A stretch of DNA of 47,404 bases. Source: Lachnospiraceae bacterium (GTDB lineage Bacteria; Bacillota; Clostridia; Lachnospirales; Lachnospiraceae). The position numbers were made by a program, and so were the translations under genes. Each line of letters starts with the position of its first letter. Within the stretch, counting starts at the first letter, position 1. The stretch spans positions 1 to 47,404 of the forward strand of contig JAJQBQ010000045.1 in the NCBI GenBank assembly GCA_021203205.1, given 5' to 3'. Positions 37,501 to 45,700 of the stretch are shown one piece after another. The notes beneath the pieces were generated by a model. That model made no database searches, was not told the DNA's origin, and saw only the letters and a list, made by a program, of their open reading frames with translations.

Positions 37501-39393
37501 TCACTGCTGCTTTCGCAACTCCGAATTCGGATCCGCTCCTTTGCCCGTTAAGGCGACAATCCGGCGTATCTCCTCCAGCATGCTTTCTTCCGTACTCTCT
37601 TTTGCCACCACGGTTTTCATGCCGGCTTTTGCCGCCGCACCCGCCGTCTTTTCCCCGATGCAGACGGCAATCTGCCCATCTAATATTTCTGCTGCCGGCA
37701 TTTCCGGCCAGACGGCCGTAACATTTTCCTCCGGCATGGACGCCTGTGTGAACGCAGCCTGTTCGGATACCGTCCGGTTCAGCGAAATTTCCGCCTGCCG
37801 CATGGCTTCCGCCAGATTCCGCACACACGAAGCGCTGGTAAATGTAAAAATAAAACGTCCCGTTCCCCGCGCAATCTGTTCGGCCAGCTTTTCGGCATCT
37901 TCCCGCCTCACAGCCGATACCGTCTCATATACGGGAACGGTTTTTAAAGGAATGTCTCCGGATGCCAGCGCCGCTTCCAGACCCCCGTCCGTGCGGGCGG
38001 CACCGAAGAACCAGCACTCCGTTTCCCGGACTCTCATCCGCAGCGCCTCTCCCAGCGCCGCCCCGGTATACTCTTCCGGAACCAGATCCACCGGAATTCC
38101 GTGCTGTCTCAGCGCTTCTGCCGTCTTTGGCCCCACCGCCGCAAATTTCTTTTCGCGCCCGCCAAGAAGCCTCCGCAGATCCATTCCGGCATCCAGAAGT
38201 AATTCGAAAAACGCTTCCACGCCGTTTGCACTGGTAAAAATGAGCCAACAGACTCCCGACTCACTCTCATCCGCACTTTTTCGAAAATCCCTGTTCTCCC
38301 CGCACAGTTCTCTGAAAGCCCGGAAAATTTCCTGCCTGTGGCCCTCCCCCGGCTTTTGAATGCGGATCGCGGGCAGCAGGCACACATCCGCTCCCATGGC
38401 CCGGATGCGCTCGGAAAAAGCTCCCGCTTTTTCCGCCTGTCTCGTCACTACAACGGTAACTTTTTCCCCGCAGACGGAGGGCGCTTTCGGTTTCTTAAGA
38501 GTCAGTTCCGGTGCCAGCGCGCAGACCTCTCCCACCACCAGAACGGCGGGAGCTGTCAGCTCCGCGGCCCGTATGTCGTCCGCCAGGCAGCCTACCGTAG
38601 ACAGAACCATGCGCTGTGCCGCGGTCGTGCCCTTCGAAAGCGCCGCCGCCGGCACGGTCTTTGCCATCCCCGCATCCATGAGACCCCGGCAGATTTTTTG
38701 TGCGGCGGACAGTCCCATCAGAAATATGAGGGTCCCCCCGGTGCGAACCAGAGCCTCGTAATCTACCTGATAAGCTTCCTCCGGCGCCGATGCCCCGGCC
38801 GGTGATTCCGGCTGCTGATTCGCCTGTGCCGCACCCGCCGGTATCTTTTCCTGCGATGCGGAACCCTCCCCCGCACGGTTGTTCCCTTCCCGGGAAAGCT
38901 TTCCGCTTTTTGCCTGTCCGTGCCCGGTTATGACCGTGAAGGATGTGGCGAGCCCCCGATGGGTGACCGGAATACCGAAGGCCTCCGGCACCGCCACCGC
39001 CGAGGTCACCCCCGGCACAACTTCACAGGGGATGCCGCACTCCGCCAGTGCCATCGCTTCTTCACCGCCGCGGCCGAAGACAAAGGGATCGCCGCCTTTT
39101 AAGCGAACCACCCGCTTTCCCTGCCGCGCCTCGCGAATCAGAATTTTCTGAATCTCCTCCTGCGGCACGCTGTGCGCCCCGGCACGCTTTCCGACATATA
39201 TCTTCTTAACACCCTCGGGGATGATTTCCAGCGTCTCCGGCAGAATCAGCGCGTCATACACCACCACATCCGCCTTCTGCAGCAGGTCACAGCCCCGCTT
39301 TGTCATCATATCCGGCGCACCCGGCCCGGCACCGACCAGCCAAACACAACCCTTTTTATAAAAAACCTGATCCGACATCCTTATCGTCTCCAT
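37501..39393 (-). CDS. cobA-hemD: Uroporphyrinogen-III C-methyltransferase / uroporphyrinogen-III synthase fusion
   Basis: About 630 residues. The N-terminal SUMT domain (about 1-300) has VWLVGAGPGAPDMMTKRG, the RLKGGDPFVFGRGGEE loop and VVPGVTSAVAVPEAFGIPVTHRG; the C-terminal HemD domain begins near VTVVVTRQAEKAGAFSERI. The pair closes hydroxymethylbilane to uroporphyrinogen III and methylates it twice to precorrin-2. A ~45-residue low-complexity insertion (S/G/A/E/Q/P-rich) interrupts the SUMT domain after VITGHGQAKSGK. The start is uncertain: 39393 has AGGA 5 nt upstream; 39378 (MSDQVFYKKG) is also plausible. The fusion is known in clostridia. Confidence 0.94.
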   Translation of the reverse strand: METIRMSDQVFYKKGCVWLVGAGPGAPDMMTKRGCDLLQKADVVVYDALILPETLEIIPEGVKKIYVGKRAGAHSVPQEEIQKILIREARQGKRVVRLKGGDPFVFGRGGEEAMALAECGIPCEVVPGVTSAVAVPEAFGIPVTHRGLATSFTVITGHGQAKSGKLSREGNNRAGEGSASQEKIPAGAAQANQQPESPAGASAPEEAYQVDYEALVRTGGTLIFLMGLSAAQKICRGLMDAGMAKTVPAAALSKGTTAAQRMVLSTVGCLADDIRAAELTAPAVLVVGEVCALAPELTLKKPKAPSVCGEKVTVVVTRQAEKAGAFSERIRAMGADVCLLPAIRIQKPGEGHRQEIFRAFRELCGENRDFRKSADESESGVCWLIFTSANGVEAFFELLLDAGMDLRRLLGGREKKFAAVGPKTAEALRQHGIPVDLVPEEYTGAALGEALRMRVRETECWFFGAARTDGGLEAALASGDIPLKTVPVYETVSAVRREDAEKLAEQIARGTGRFIFTFTSASCVRNLAEAMRQAEISLNRTVSEQAAFTQASMPEENVTAVWPEMPAAEILDGQIAVCIGEKTAGAAAKAGMKTVVAKESTEESMLEEIRRIVALTGKGADPNSELRKQQ

Positions 39394-39511
39394 AACCGTC
39401 CTGTCACGGCTGCCCCGCGGCACGACCTGCTCTGATTTTTCCCATCCGCGCCTGATTACCTGCGAGGTTCGACAGCGGCACGTTTAAGATTATCGTCTTC
39501 TTAAAAGACAG

Positions 39512-40504
39512 TCATCTTTTTAAGCTGACCGCCAGCTCTTTCCCCACCTTCACGGCAGTTTCCCTGTCCCGCGCGGAAATCTTTCCGCTGCCGAAATCAT
39601 AAATATCGCCGATAATCTCATTCTTCCGAACCATGCCGTCCGGCGTCTGAACCATGCCGAGAATGCGAATGTGCCCCGCAGCAAGACCCGCGTAAGCACC
39701 TACCGCCGCAGCGCATCCGCCGCCCATTTCTTTTAAGAATGTCCGCTCCGCCAGCGCACAGAGCAGCGTTTTTCCATCAAAGATGCGGGAAAACCGGGAC
39801 ATGCCGTCCGCCCTGCGACCCTGCACCGCCAGAATACCCTGCCCGACCGCCGGCACCATCTCATCCGTCTGGAAGGTATAACTGATGCGGTCTGCGAGCC
39901 CCAGCCGTTCCAGCCCCGCCCGGGCCAGAAGCAGACCGTCGTAATCCTCTTCATCCAGCTTTGCCAGCCGGGTGGCCAGATTTCCCCGGATACTCTTTAC
40001 TTCGGACTGAGGGCACAAAAACTTCCACTGTGCTTCACGCCGCGGGCTGGATGTGCCAAGGCAGAATTCTGCGCCCATCCCGCGGATTTCCTTCACGGGA
40101 TTCTTCCTGCCCCACCTGGACGTCGGAACGTTCGAATCCGTTGCTCCGATCCGCGAATTTTTCTTTAATACCAGACAGTCCTCCGGATTGCCGCGCTCCA
40201 TGCAGCCGAGAATCGGCAGACTCTCCGGCACATCCACCGGCATATCCTTTAAACTGTGCACGGCAATGTCAATCTCACCCGCCGCAAGGGCCCGCTCCAG
40301 CTCTTTCGTGAACACACCGCCGCCCGCGATCTCACTTAACGGCTGATCCGCGACCTCGTCCCCCATGGTAGTTACCGTGACAAGAGACGGCTCATATTCC
40401 GGGTAACACTCCCGGATTTTCTCCATCACCATCTCCGCCTGCCGGATGGCCAGCTCACTTCCGCGACTGCCGACTCTGATTGTTTTCTTAACCTTCTCCT
40501 GCAT
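39512..40504 (-). CDS. hemC: Hydroxymethylbilane synthase (porphobilinogen deaminase)
   Basis: A 330-residue enzyme polymerising four porphobilinogens into hydroxymethylbilane. It starts MQEKVKKTIRVGSRGSELAI with RQAEMV next, and has the HSLKDMPVDVPE catalytic-aspartate region. The dipyrromethane cofactor cysteine lies in MGGGCAAAVGAYAG. Start at 40504: AAGGAGG lies 5 nt upstream, so the 13-residue extension to 40543 (which overlaps hemA) is rejected. A ~36-residue insertion-like stretch (around IGATDSNVPTSRWGRKN) precedes the RREAQWKF segment. It starts 10 bp after hemA. Confidence 0.96.
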   Translation of the reverse strand: MQEKVKKTIRVGSRGSELAIRQAEMVMEKIRECYPEYEPSLVTVTTMGDEVADQPLSEIAGGGVFTKELERALAAGEIDIAVHSLKDMPVDVPESLPILGCMERGNPEDCLVLKKNSRIGATDSNVPTSRWGRKNPVKEIRGMGAEFCLGTSSPRREAQWKFLCPQSEVKSIRGNLATRLAKLDEEDYDGLLLARAGLERLGLADRISYTFQTDEMVPAVGQGILAVQGRRADGMSRFSRIFDGKTLLCALAERTFLKEMGGGCAAAVGAYAGLAAGHIRILGMVQTPDGMVRKNEIIGDIYDFGSGKISARDRETAVKVGKELAVSLKR

Positions 40505-40514
40505 GTTTGCCTCC

Positions 40515-42545
40515 TTAAATCTTCTCCGGGCCTTCTTCTTCAAAAAGCTCAGCTATCTTTTTCACCGCCTGGGCCGTCCGGCGATGATCCGTTCCCTCCG
40601 ATGATATTCCGGCCACAATCCGCGTGCCTTCCGCCCCCGTCGTTCCGACGGCGATTCCGGGGAAGTAGCAGCTCGATTCCTCCTGCCGGTCCGCCACCGA
40701 TACCGGCACGCCGCGTGCACGACAGATTGTCCCGATTTCACGGTTTACCTCGCGCTGATCTGTTGCGGCTACAACAAAGAGGATCGGCTGCCCGTCCAGC
40801 AGACGGATGAGCTCTTCCGCCGCAAAGCTTTTTCTCTCAAAACAAATCCGCCGCGGATATTGCTCCGCGAGAGAGAGCAGCCCGTCTTCCGCATCCGGGG
40901 CGATGACGCGTATCCCGCAGGCAAAATCCAGCAGCTTTTTTACGCGCCGCAGGGCGACCTTCCCTGCCCCGCAGATCAGAACGGTTTTCTCTCTGGCATC
41001 CAGAAAAAGCGGAAAAAAATCGAACGTTTCCGTGCTTTCCGTTTCTTCCCGAACTTTCAAAACTTCCTCAGCTTCGCAGATATTCTTTCTTCTTCCGGTG
41101 TCCGTTCTTCTTTCCGGCAGAACCGCATTCTCACCTCCGCTTCCGGCGGACGCACGCGCAAACACCGACTGCTCCATGGCTGAGACAACTGTCCCGTACT
41201 GTTCTTCCGGAATCCGGTCTCTTAAATCATACATCAGATTGTCTACAACCTTTTTTACGGCATCCGCGTAAATCGTCTCAATCCGGCGGGCTGTTTCCCC
41301 GGCTCCGGCACAGGTCGCACCGTTCTGACATGCCGCTTTTCCGATATCCGCGGTGTCTGCGGCGCCCGTGTGCCGGCAAACACCCTTCTCCGTTTCTCTG
41401 CCGGACCTTCCCGCCTCTTCGAGCACCTTCTTCACGCGTCTGTGAACCCGGCCGGTTACGTCTTCCGCCGCGAACTTCCCCACATGCATTGCCTGCCGGT
41501 TTGCCCTGCGGAAATCCATCCAGCGAAAAAAATTTTCCTCCTCTGTTTTCAGAATCTCCTCCGCCCGCGCGGTCTGGGCCGTCTGCCGGTCGGCCTGTCC
41601 CGTGCTCACTTCGTCCAGCCCGTACAAATGAATTCCGGGGACTTTCCCGTATTCCGGCGCAATGTCCCTCGGCAGAGCCAGATCGAAAAGCCAGCGCTCA
41701 CGGCCGTCCAGAAGCGGATTTTCATGCTCCCCTTCCTCCGCACCGAAAGCATCCGCTTCGTCCTGCGGTTTCTGTCCCGAACCTGTCCGGTTCGGATACG
41801 GCAGAGTAAAATGGGGGCTCGTCGTCGCGCTCACAAGTACTTCCGTCTCCGGAATCACCCGGAAACGCTCCCTGTAATCGACAATCCCGCAGCCCACCGG
41901 AATGACAACTTCCCGCGTCCGATAATTTCGCACCGTCACCGTCACTTTTGCGCCCGCTTCCAGGAGTTTCGCCGCGCAGAGCCTTCCGATTTCTCCGTTG
42001 CCGATCACCAGACAATGCTTTCCGGCGATCTGTGTCTGACCGCTCAGCAGTTCCAGCATCCGGTCTGCCACCGAAACGGGAACCGCTGTCAGGCGAACCG
42101 TCGACTTTACCTTTTTTCCGGCAGCGATCGCACTTAAGAACATTCTGTCCAGGACACCGCTCACAGCCTGTGCCTCCCTGGCCAGCTCCAGGCTTTGTTT
42201 CAGCTGGGCGAGAATCTGATCCTCCCCGTAAATCTGCGACCGCATCCCGCAGGCCGTGTGAAACAGGTGATCTGCCACGTCATGTCCTGTTCTTGTGCGA
42301 AAAACTTTTTCGAACTTCCCCGCAGCAAGGTTCTCCGCCAGCAGACCGGCCGCGTTCACCGAATCCCCGCAAAAAAGATACAGCTCGCCCCTTCCGCACG
42401 TGGAAACATAGACACACCCCTCCACATCCGGTCTCCCGGATATGGAAGAAAGCATCTCTTTGATTTCCTTCTTCGTAAGTGCAAGCTGTTCTCTTTCTTC
42501 CAGCGAAAATGTTGTGTGGTCAAATCCGGCCATTGCAAGCATCAT
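40515..42545 (-). CDS. hemA: Glutamyl-tRNA reductase fused to precorrin-2 dehydrogenase/ferrochelatase-like domain
   Basis: A 676-residue fusion. Residues 1-~375 plus ~426-462 are glutamyl-tRNA reductase: AGFDHTTFSLEEREQ, catalytic C50 in VSTCGRGELYL (STCNRTE in most homologues), SQIYGEDQILAQLK, and the NADPH fold CLVIGNGEIGRLCAAKLLEAG. Residues ~511-676 are a Met8/SirC/CysG-B-like NAD-binding domain (FPLFLDAREKTVLICGAGKV, then FVVAATDQREVNREI) that oxidises precorrin-2 to sirohydrochlorin. Hydrophilic insertions lie at about 250-280, 376-425 and 462-510. It thus encodes the first and last steps of the operon's pathway in one chain. It is the promoter-proximal gene; such fusions are known in clostridia. 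Confidence 0.95.
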   Translation of the reverse strand: MMLAMAGFDHTTFSLEEREQLALTKKEIKEMLSSISGRPDVEGCVYVSTCGRGELYLFCGDSVNAAGLLAENLAAGKFEKVFRTRTGHDVADHLFHTACGMRSQIYGEDQILAQLKQSLELAREAQAVSGVLDRMFLSAIAAGKKVKSTVRLTAVPVSVADRMLELLSGQTQIAGKHCLVIGNGEIGRLCAAKLLEAGAKVTVTVRNYRTREVVIPVGCGIVDYRERFRVIPETEVLVSATTSPHFTLPYPNRTGSGQKPQDEADAFGAEEGEHENPLLDGRERWLFDLALPRDIAPEYGKVPGIHLYGLDEVSTGQADRQTAQTARAEEILKTEEENFFRWMDFRRANRQAMHVGKFAAEDVTGRVHRRVKKVLEEAGRSGRETEKGVCRHTGAADTADIGKAACQNGATCAGAGETARRIETIYADAVKKVVDNLMYDLRDRIPEEQYGTVVSAMEQSVFARASAGSGGENAVLPERRTDTGRRKNICEAEEVLKVREETESTETFDFFPLFLDAREKTVLICGAGKVALRRVKKLLDFACGIRVIAPDAEDGLLSLAEQYPRRICFERKSFAAEELIRLLDGQPILFVVAATDQREVNREIGTICRARGVPVSVADRQEESSCYFPGIAVGTTGAEGTRIVAGISSEGTDHRRTAQAVKKIAELFEEEGPEKI

Positions 42546-42682
42546 GACAGGTTCCCGTTCCTTCCCGTTTCCTTTAAGATTATGGTGCCGGATTCAAAAT
42601 ACCTGACACCACGGATTTCTTCGCGCAACGCGCTCACACAATCCTGTTATCCTTTGCAGTCATCCCGACTGCGCTGCAGATG

Positions 42683-42711
42683 ATTATAAAGTAAAATTCT
42701 TAAAATATCAA
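42683..42711 (-). promoter_or_regulatory. Promoter of the hem operon
   Basis: On the minus strand TTGATA (42706-42711), 17-bp spacer and TATAAT (42683-42688). Transcription would start near 42676, leaving a leader of about 130 nt before hemA. The leader contains GCAGTC-GGGAT-GACTGC and a GGTGTC/GGCACC pairing, but no cobalamin-riboswitch B12 box that I can recognise. Confidence 0.75.
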
Positions 42712-42832
42712 GATGTATACTCTGCTCCTGTCTCATTTTATACGCTTAACAGACAACGTTTTCTGTTTTCGCACGATATCATAAGCATCCGCAAATCGCC
42801 TGCCGTATAACAGTGGAAATTACCATAATAGC

Positions 42833-42914
42833 AGTGACTGTTCCAGTCACTCATCAGGATCATAAAAATGCTCCTTACGAACAAGCTCGACGGTTCATTT
42901 TATGGTCCTGATGA
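42833..42914. repeat. Two adjacent inverted repeats between hemA and the chromate transporter genes
   Basis: Hairpin 1: perfect 8-bp stem AGTGACTG-TTC-CAGTCACT (42833-42851). Hairpin 2, starting at the very next base: CATCAGGATCATAAAAATG / CATTTTATGGTCCTGATG (42852-42870, 42896-42913), an 18-bp stem with one mismatch and one bulge around a 25-nt loop. No gene is present; the rest of this 545-bp divergent gap holds only the promoters listed. Confidence 0.75.
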
Positions 42915-42977
42915 GCAGCTGTAAATAGTTAGTGACAAATTTATTTCATTTTCCGTATTTTCTTCTGTATACTTCTG

Positions 42978-43009
42978 TGATACAATACCATTTAAATGGG
43001 CATATGTCC
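42978..43009 (+). promoter_or_regulatory. Extended -10 promoter and palindromes upstream of the chromate transporter pair
   Basis: TGATACAAT (42978-42986) is an extended -10 without a good -35. At the predicted start lie a perfect 12-bp palindrome CCATTTAAATGG (42988-42999) and an overlapping imperfect one, GGGCATATGTCC (42998-43009), positioned like an operator. Confidence 0.5.
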
Positions 43010-43090
43010 AAAATAAACTGCCGATGGTGCGCATTTGCTGCCTGATCGTGACCGTACGCAGTATCGCTTCACCCGGCATCCGGAGGGATT

Positions 43091-43660
43091 ATGGAATCGA
43101 AAAAACATGTTTTGTGGAAACTTTTTGTCTCCACGCTGTACCTGAGTGCCTTCACTTTCGGCGGCGGCTATGTGATTGTCACCCTGCTGAAGAAAAAATT
43201 TGTCGATGAGCTGCACTGGCTCGAGGATGATGAGATGCTGGATCTCATCGCCATCGCCCAGTCCTCCCCGGGCGTCATCGCCGTAAACGGTGCCATCGTC
43301 ATCGGCTTAAAACTAGCCGGTTTCGCCGGGGCGCTGGTCGCCATCCTGGGAACCGTCATCCCGCCGTTCACCATTATGTCGGTGATCTCGCTGTTTTATC
43401 AGGCTTTCAAAGATAACTGGGTCATCAGCGAACTCTTAAACGGCATGCAGGCCGGCGTGGGCGCGGTCATTGCCTCCGTGGTATTTGAGATGGCCGGCGG
43501 TGTCCTGACGGAAAAGGATCCGCTTTCCGTCATCGTTCTCGTCGCGTCCTTTGTCGCCGCATGCTTTTTCGGCATCAATGTTATCTATATCATACTGGTG
43601 TGCATCGCGGTGGGGCTGGCACGGGCTTTTCTGCAAAACCGCAAAAAAACGAAGGAATGA
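43091..43660 (+). CDS. Chromate transporter family protein, first half-size subunit
   Basis: A 189-residue membrane protein of the CHR family. The family signature FTFGGGYVIVTLLKKKFVDE is followed by the second conserved part AIAQSSPGVIAVNGAIVIG. About five to six membrane segments are predicted. Half-size CHR proteins usually occur as adjacent pairs that work together, as here. Known members export chromate or related oxyanions; the real substrate in an anaerobe is unclear. GGAGGG lies 3 nt before the ATG. The partner gene follows 95 bp downstream. Confidence 0.9.
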   Translation: MESKKHVLWKLFVSTLYLSAFTFGGGYVIVTLLKKKFVDELHWLEDDEMLDLIAIAQSSPGVIAVNGAIVIGLKLAGFAGALVAILGTVIPPFTIMSVISLFYQAFKDNWVISELLNGMQAGVGAVIASVVFEMAGGVLTEKDPLSVIVLVASFVAACFFGINVIYIILVCIAVGLARAFLQNRKKTKE

Positions 43661-43755
43661 TTCTTACTGGCGTTTACTTGCAGGATTTTATCCGCAGGAA
43701 AGTCCTGTTCCGCAAACGGACCATACATCTTTCGCAAAAAAAATCGGAGGGAACC

Positions 43756-44328
43756 ATGATCTACATACAATTGTTCTTAAGCTATTTACAGATCGGTCTT
43801 TTCAGCTTCGGCGGCGGTTACGCCTCCCTCGCCCTCATCCAGGGGCAGGTGGTGGACAAACACGGGTGGCTTGCCGCCGATGAATTCACGGATCTTATCA
43901 CCATCTCCCAGATGACACCCGGCCCGGTCGCCATCAACTCCGCGACCTTTGTAGGGCAGAAAATCGCCGGCTTCGGCGGGGCGCTGGCCGCCACCGTCGG
44001 CTGCCTGCTGCCGTCCTGCATCATCGTCACGATTCTCGCGAAACTCTACTTAAAATACCGGCAGATGAACACGCTCACCGTTGTCCTGCACACGCTGCGC
44101 CCGACGGTTGTCGCTATGATCGCCTTCGCCGGCATCACCATCCTCATCACTGCATTCTGGGGCAGTAAGGCCATGATGACGTTTTCAAACACGGACTGGT
44201 CTATGGTGGTCATCTTCGCTGTTTGTGTCTTTCTGCTGATGAAAGTAAAGGCAAACCCTATCCTCGTCATGGTTCTGGCAGGCGTGACAAAGCTGGCGGT
44301 GAGCGTGATTGAAAAGATCATCCTGTAA
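43756..44328 (+). CDS. Chromate transporter family protein, second half-size subunit
   Basis: A 190-residue CHR-family membrane protein with FSFGGGYASLALIQGQVVDK and TISQMTPGPVAINSATFVG, the same two motifs as the preceding gene. It is the matching half of a short-chain CHR pair, homologous to but diverged from its partner. Start at 43756: GGAGGG lies 4 nt upstream of MIYIQLFLSYL; the longer frame from 43561 overlaps the first subunit and is rejected. No regulator (chrB/chrS type) is next to the pair. Confidence 0.9.
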   Translation: MIYIQLFLSYLQIGLFSFGGGYASLALIQGQVVDKHGWLAADEFTDLITISQMTPGPVAINSATFVGQKIAGFGGALAATVGCLLPSCIIVTILAKLYLKYRQMNTLTVVLHTLRPTVVAMIAFAGITILITAFWGSKAMMTFSNTDWSMVVIFAVCVFLLMKVKANPILVMVLAGVTKLAVSVIEKIIL

Positions 44329-44484
44329 ATTTGTCCACCTGCCCGAATTTGCTCTGCTGTAACCTTTTCGGGGAAAAGACATTGATTCGCAACTGTTTCG
44401 TTTTAAGTCCGAATTATCCGGTCGAAGCATTTTGAATGTTGCTATTCACGGTAACTTTTAAATACAATTTTATAATATTTTGGC

Positions 44485-44512
44485 TTGACTCTTCTCCCGG
44501 ATATGCTAAAAT
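44485..44512 (+). promoter_or_regulatory. Promoter of fba
   Basis: TTGACT (44485-44490), 16-bp spacer, TAAAAT (44507-44512) with upstream TGC giving an extended -10. The leader to the fba start is about 210 nt. Confidence 0.75.
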
Positions 44513-44520
44513 GACATTAA

Positions 44521-44674
44521 TTGTGTTTCGCAAAGCGCACATACCTGCGTGACTGTGAGCACTGTGGCAGGTGCGCGAATGTGACACAAAAATGATAAGA
44601 AGTTTCCCAAAATGGCATGTTAAGCAGTGATATTCGAAAGGTGAAACCGTATCATTTTCGGGATACTACCACCT
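44521..44674 (+). ncRNA. Structured 5' leader of fba
   Basis: Element 1 (44521-44589): nested stems TTGTGT/ACACAA (44521-44526, 44584-44589), GCGC/GCGC (44535-44538, 44573-44576) and ACCTGC/GCAGGT (44543-44548, 44567-44572). Element 2 (44639-44674): AGGTG/CACCT enclosing GTATC/GATAC. Neither resembles a riboswitch class I know and neither ends in a U-tract. No frame of note occupies this 400-bp gap. Function is inferred from position only. Confidence 0.45.
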
Positions 44675-44729
44675 GTTTGCAGTTTAACCGGACCACAGAT
44701 TTCACGGAAGCTTCGGAAAGAGGTATCAG

Positions 44730-45599
44730 ATGTTAGTTTCTGCAAAAGAAATGCTTCAGAAGGCGAAAGCCGGCCACTATGCAGTTGGCCAGTTCAATAT
44801 CAACAACCTGGAATGGACCAAGGCGATTCTCCTGACCGCGGAAGAGCTTAAGAGCCCGGTCATTCTGGGTGTGTCGGAAGGCGCAGGCAAGTATATGTGC
44901 GGCTTCAAGACGGTTCAGGCCATGGTAAATGCCATGATCGATGAGCTGCACATCACCGTTCCGGTTGTGACGCATCTGGATCACGGCACGTACGACGGCT
45001 GCTTAAAGTGCGTAGAAGCGGGCTTTTCGTCCATCATGTTCGACGGCTCCCACTACCCGATCGATGAGAACATCGAAAAGACCACGGAACTGATCCGCAT
45101 CGCCAGAGAGCACGGCATGTCCATCGAGGCGGAAGTCGGCGCCATCGGCGGCGAGGAGGACGGCGTAGTCGGCAAGGGCGAGTGCGCGGATCCGAACGAG
45201 TGCAAGATGATCGCAGACCTTGGCGTAGACATGCTCGCGGCCGGTATCGGTAACATTCACGGCAAATATCCGGCAAACTGGGAAGGCTTAAGCTTTGAGA
45301 CGCTGGAAGCCGTCAGCGCTCTGACCGGCGACATGCCTCTGGTTCTGCACGGCGGCACAGGCATCCCGGAAGACCAGATCAGAAAAGCCATCTCCATGGG
45401 CGTGGCGAAGATCAACGTGAATACCGAGTGCCAGCTTTCCTTCGCCGAAGCCACCAGAAAATATGTGGAAGAAGGCAAGGATCTCATCGGCAAGGGCTAT
45501 GACCCGCGTAAACTTCTGGCGCCCGGCTTTGCGGCCATCAAGGCGACTGTGAAGGAAAAGATGGAACTGTTCGGCTCGGTCGGAAAAGCGGACGAGTAA
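44730..45599 (+). CDS. fba: Class II fructose-1,6-bisphosphate aldolase
   Basis: A 289-residue zinc enzyme of glycolysis and gluconeogenesis cleaving fructose-1,6-bisphosphate. Zinc ligands: H85 in VVTHLDHGTYDG, H178 in GIGNIHGKYP and H207 in LVLHGGTGIPEDQI; the catalytic Asp is D84. The phosphate-binding GVAKINVNTECQLSF is present. The short length and GxGNIHG motif fit the GatY/Fba class II group; a tagatose-bisphosphate aldolase role cannot be excluded by eye. The gene stands alone with its own promoter, long leader and terminators. GAAAGAGG lies before the ATG. Confidence 0.95.
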   Translation: MLVSAKEMLQKAKAGHYAVGQFNINNLEWTKAILLTAEELKSPVILGVSEGAGKYMCGFKTVQAMVNAMIDELHITVPVVTHLDHGTYDGCLKCVEAGFSSIMFDGSHYPIDENIEKTTELIRIAREHGMSIEAEVGAIGGEEDGVVGKGECADPNECKMIADLGVDMLAAGIGNIHGKYPANWEGLSFETLEAVSALTGDMPLVLHGGTGIPEDQIRKAISMGVAKINVNTECQLSFAEATRKYVEEGKDLIGKGYDPRKLLAPGFAAIKATVKEKMELFGSVGKADE

Positions 45600-45616
45600 G
45601 AAACCCTCAGTAGTCG

Positions 45617-45640
45617 AACGATATCTTATCGTTTTTTATT
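45617..45640 (+). terminator. Rho-independent terminator of fba
   Basis: A perfect 7-bp stem AACGATA-TCT-TATCGTT (45617-45633) is followed by TTTTATT, 17 bp past the fba stop. Confidence 0.85.
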
Positions 45641-45662
45641 TCCTTATGTAATTTGCAAAATA

Positions 45663-45697
45663 AAATGGGGACTGTTTTTCAGCCCCCTTTTATTTTC
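45663..45697 (+). terminator. Second terminator downstream of fba
   Basis: AAAATGGGGACTG-TTTTT-CAGCCCCCTTTT forms a near-perfect stem followed by TATTTTCT. It backs up the first terminator 30 bp upstream. Confidence 0.75.
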
Positions 45698-45700
45698 TAA

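Noticed and set aside
42546-42700. Cobalamin riboswitch in the hem operon leader
   Set aside because: The conserved B12 box and core pairing could not be found; only small hairpins are present.
42651-42736. A 28-codon minus-strand frame near the hem promoter
   Set aside because: Its coding stretch overlaps the -35 and -10 boxes, so it would not be on the hem transcript; no ribosome binding site is clear.
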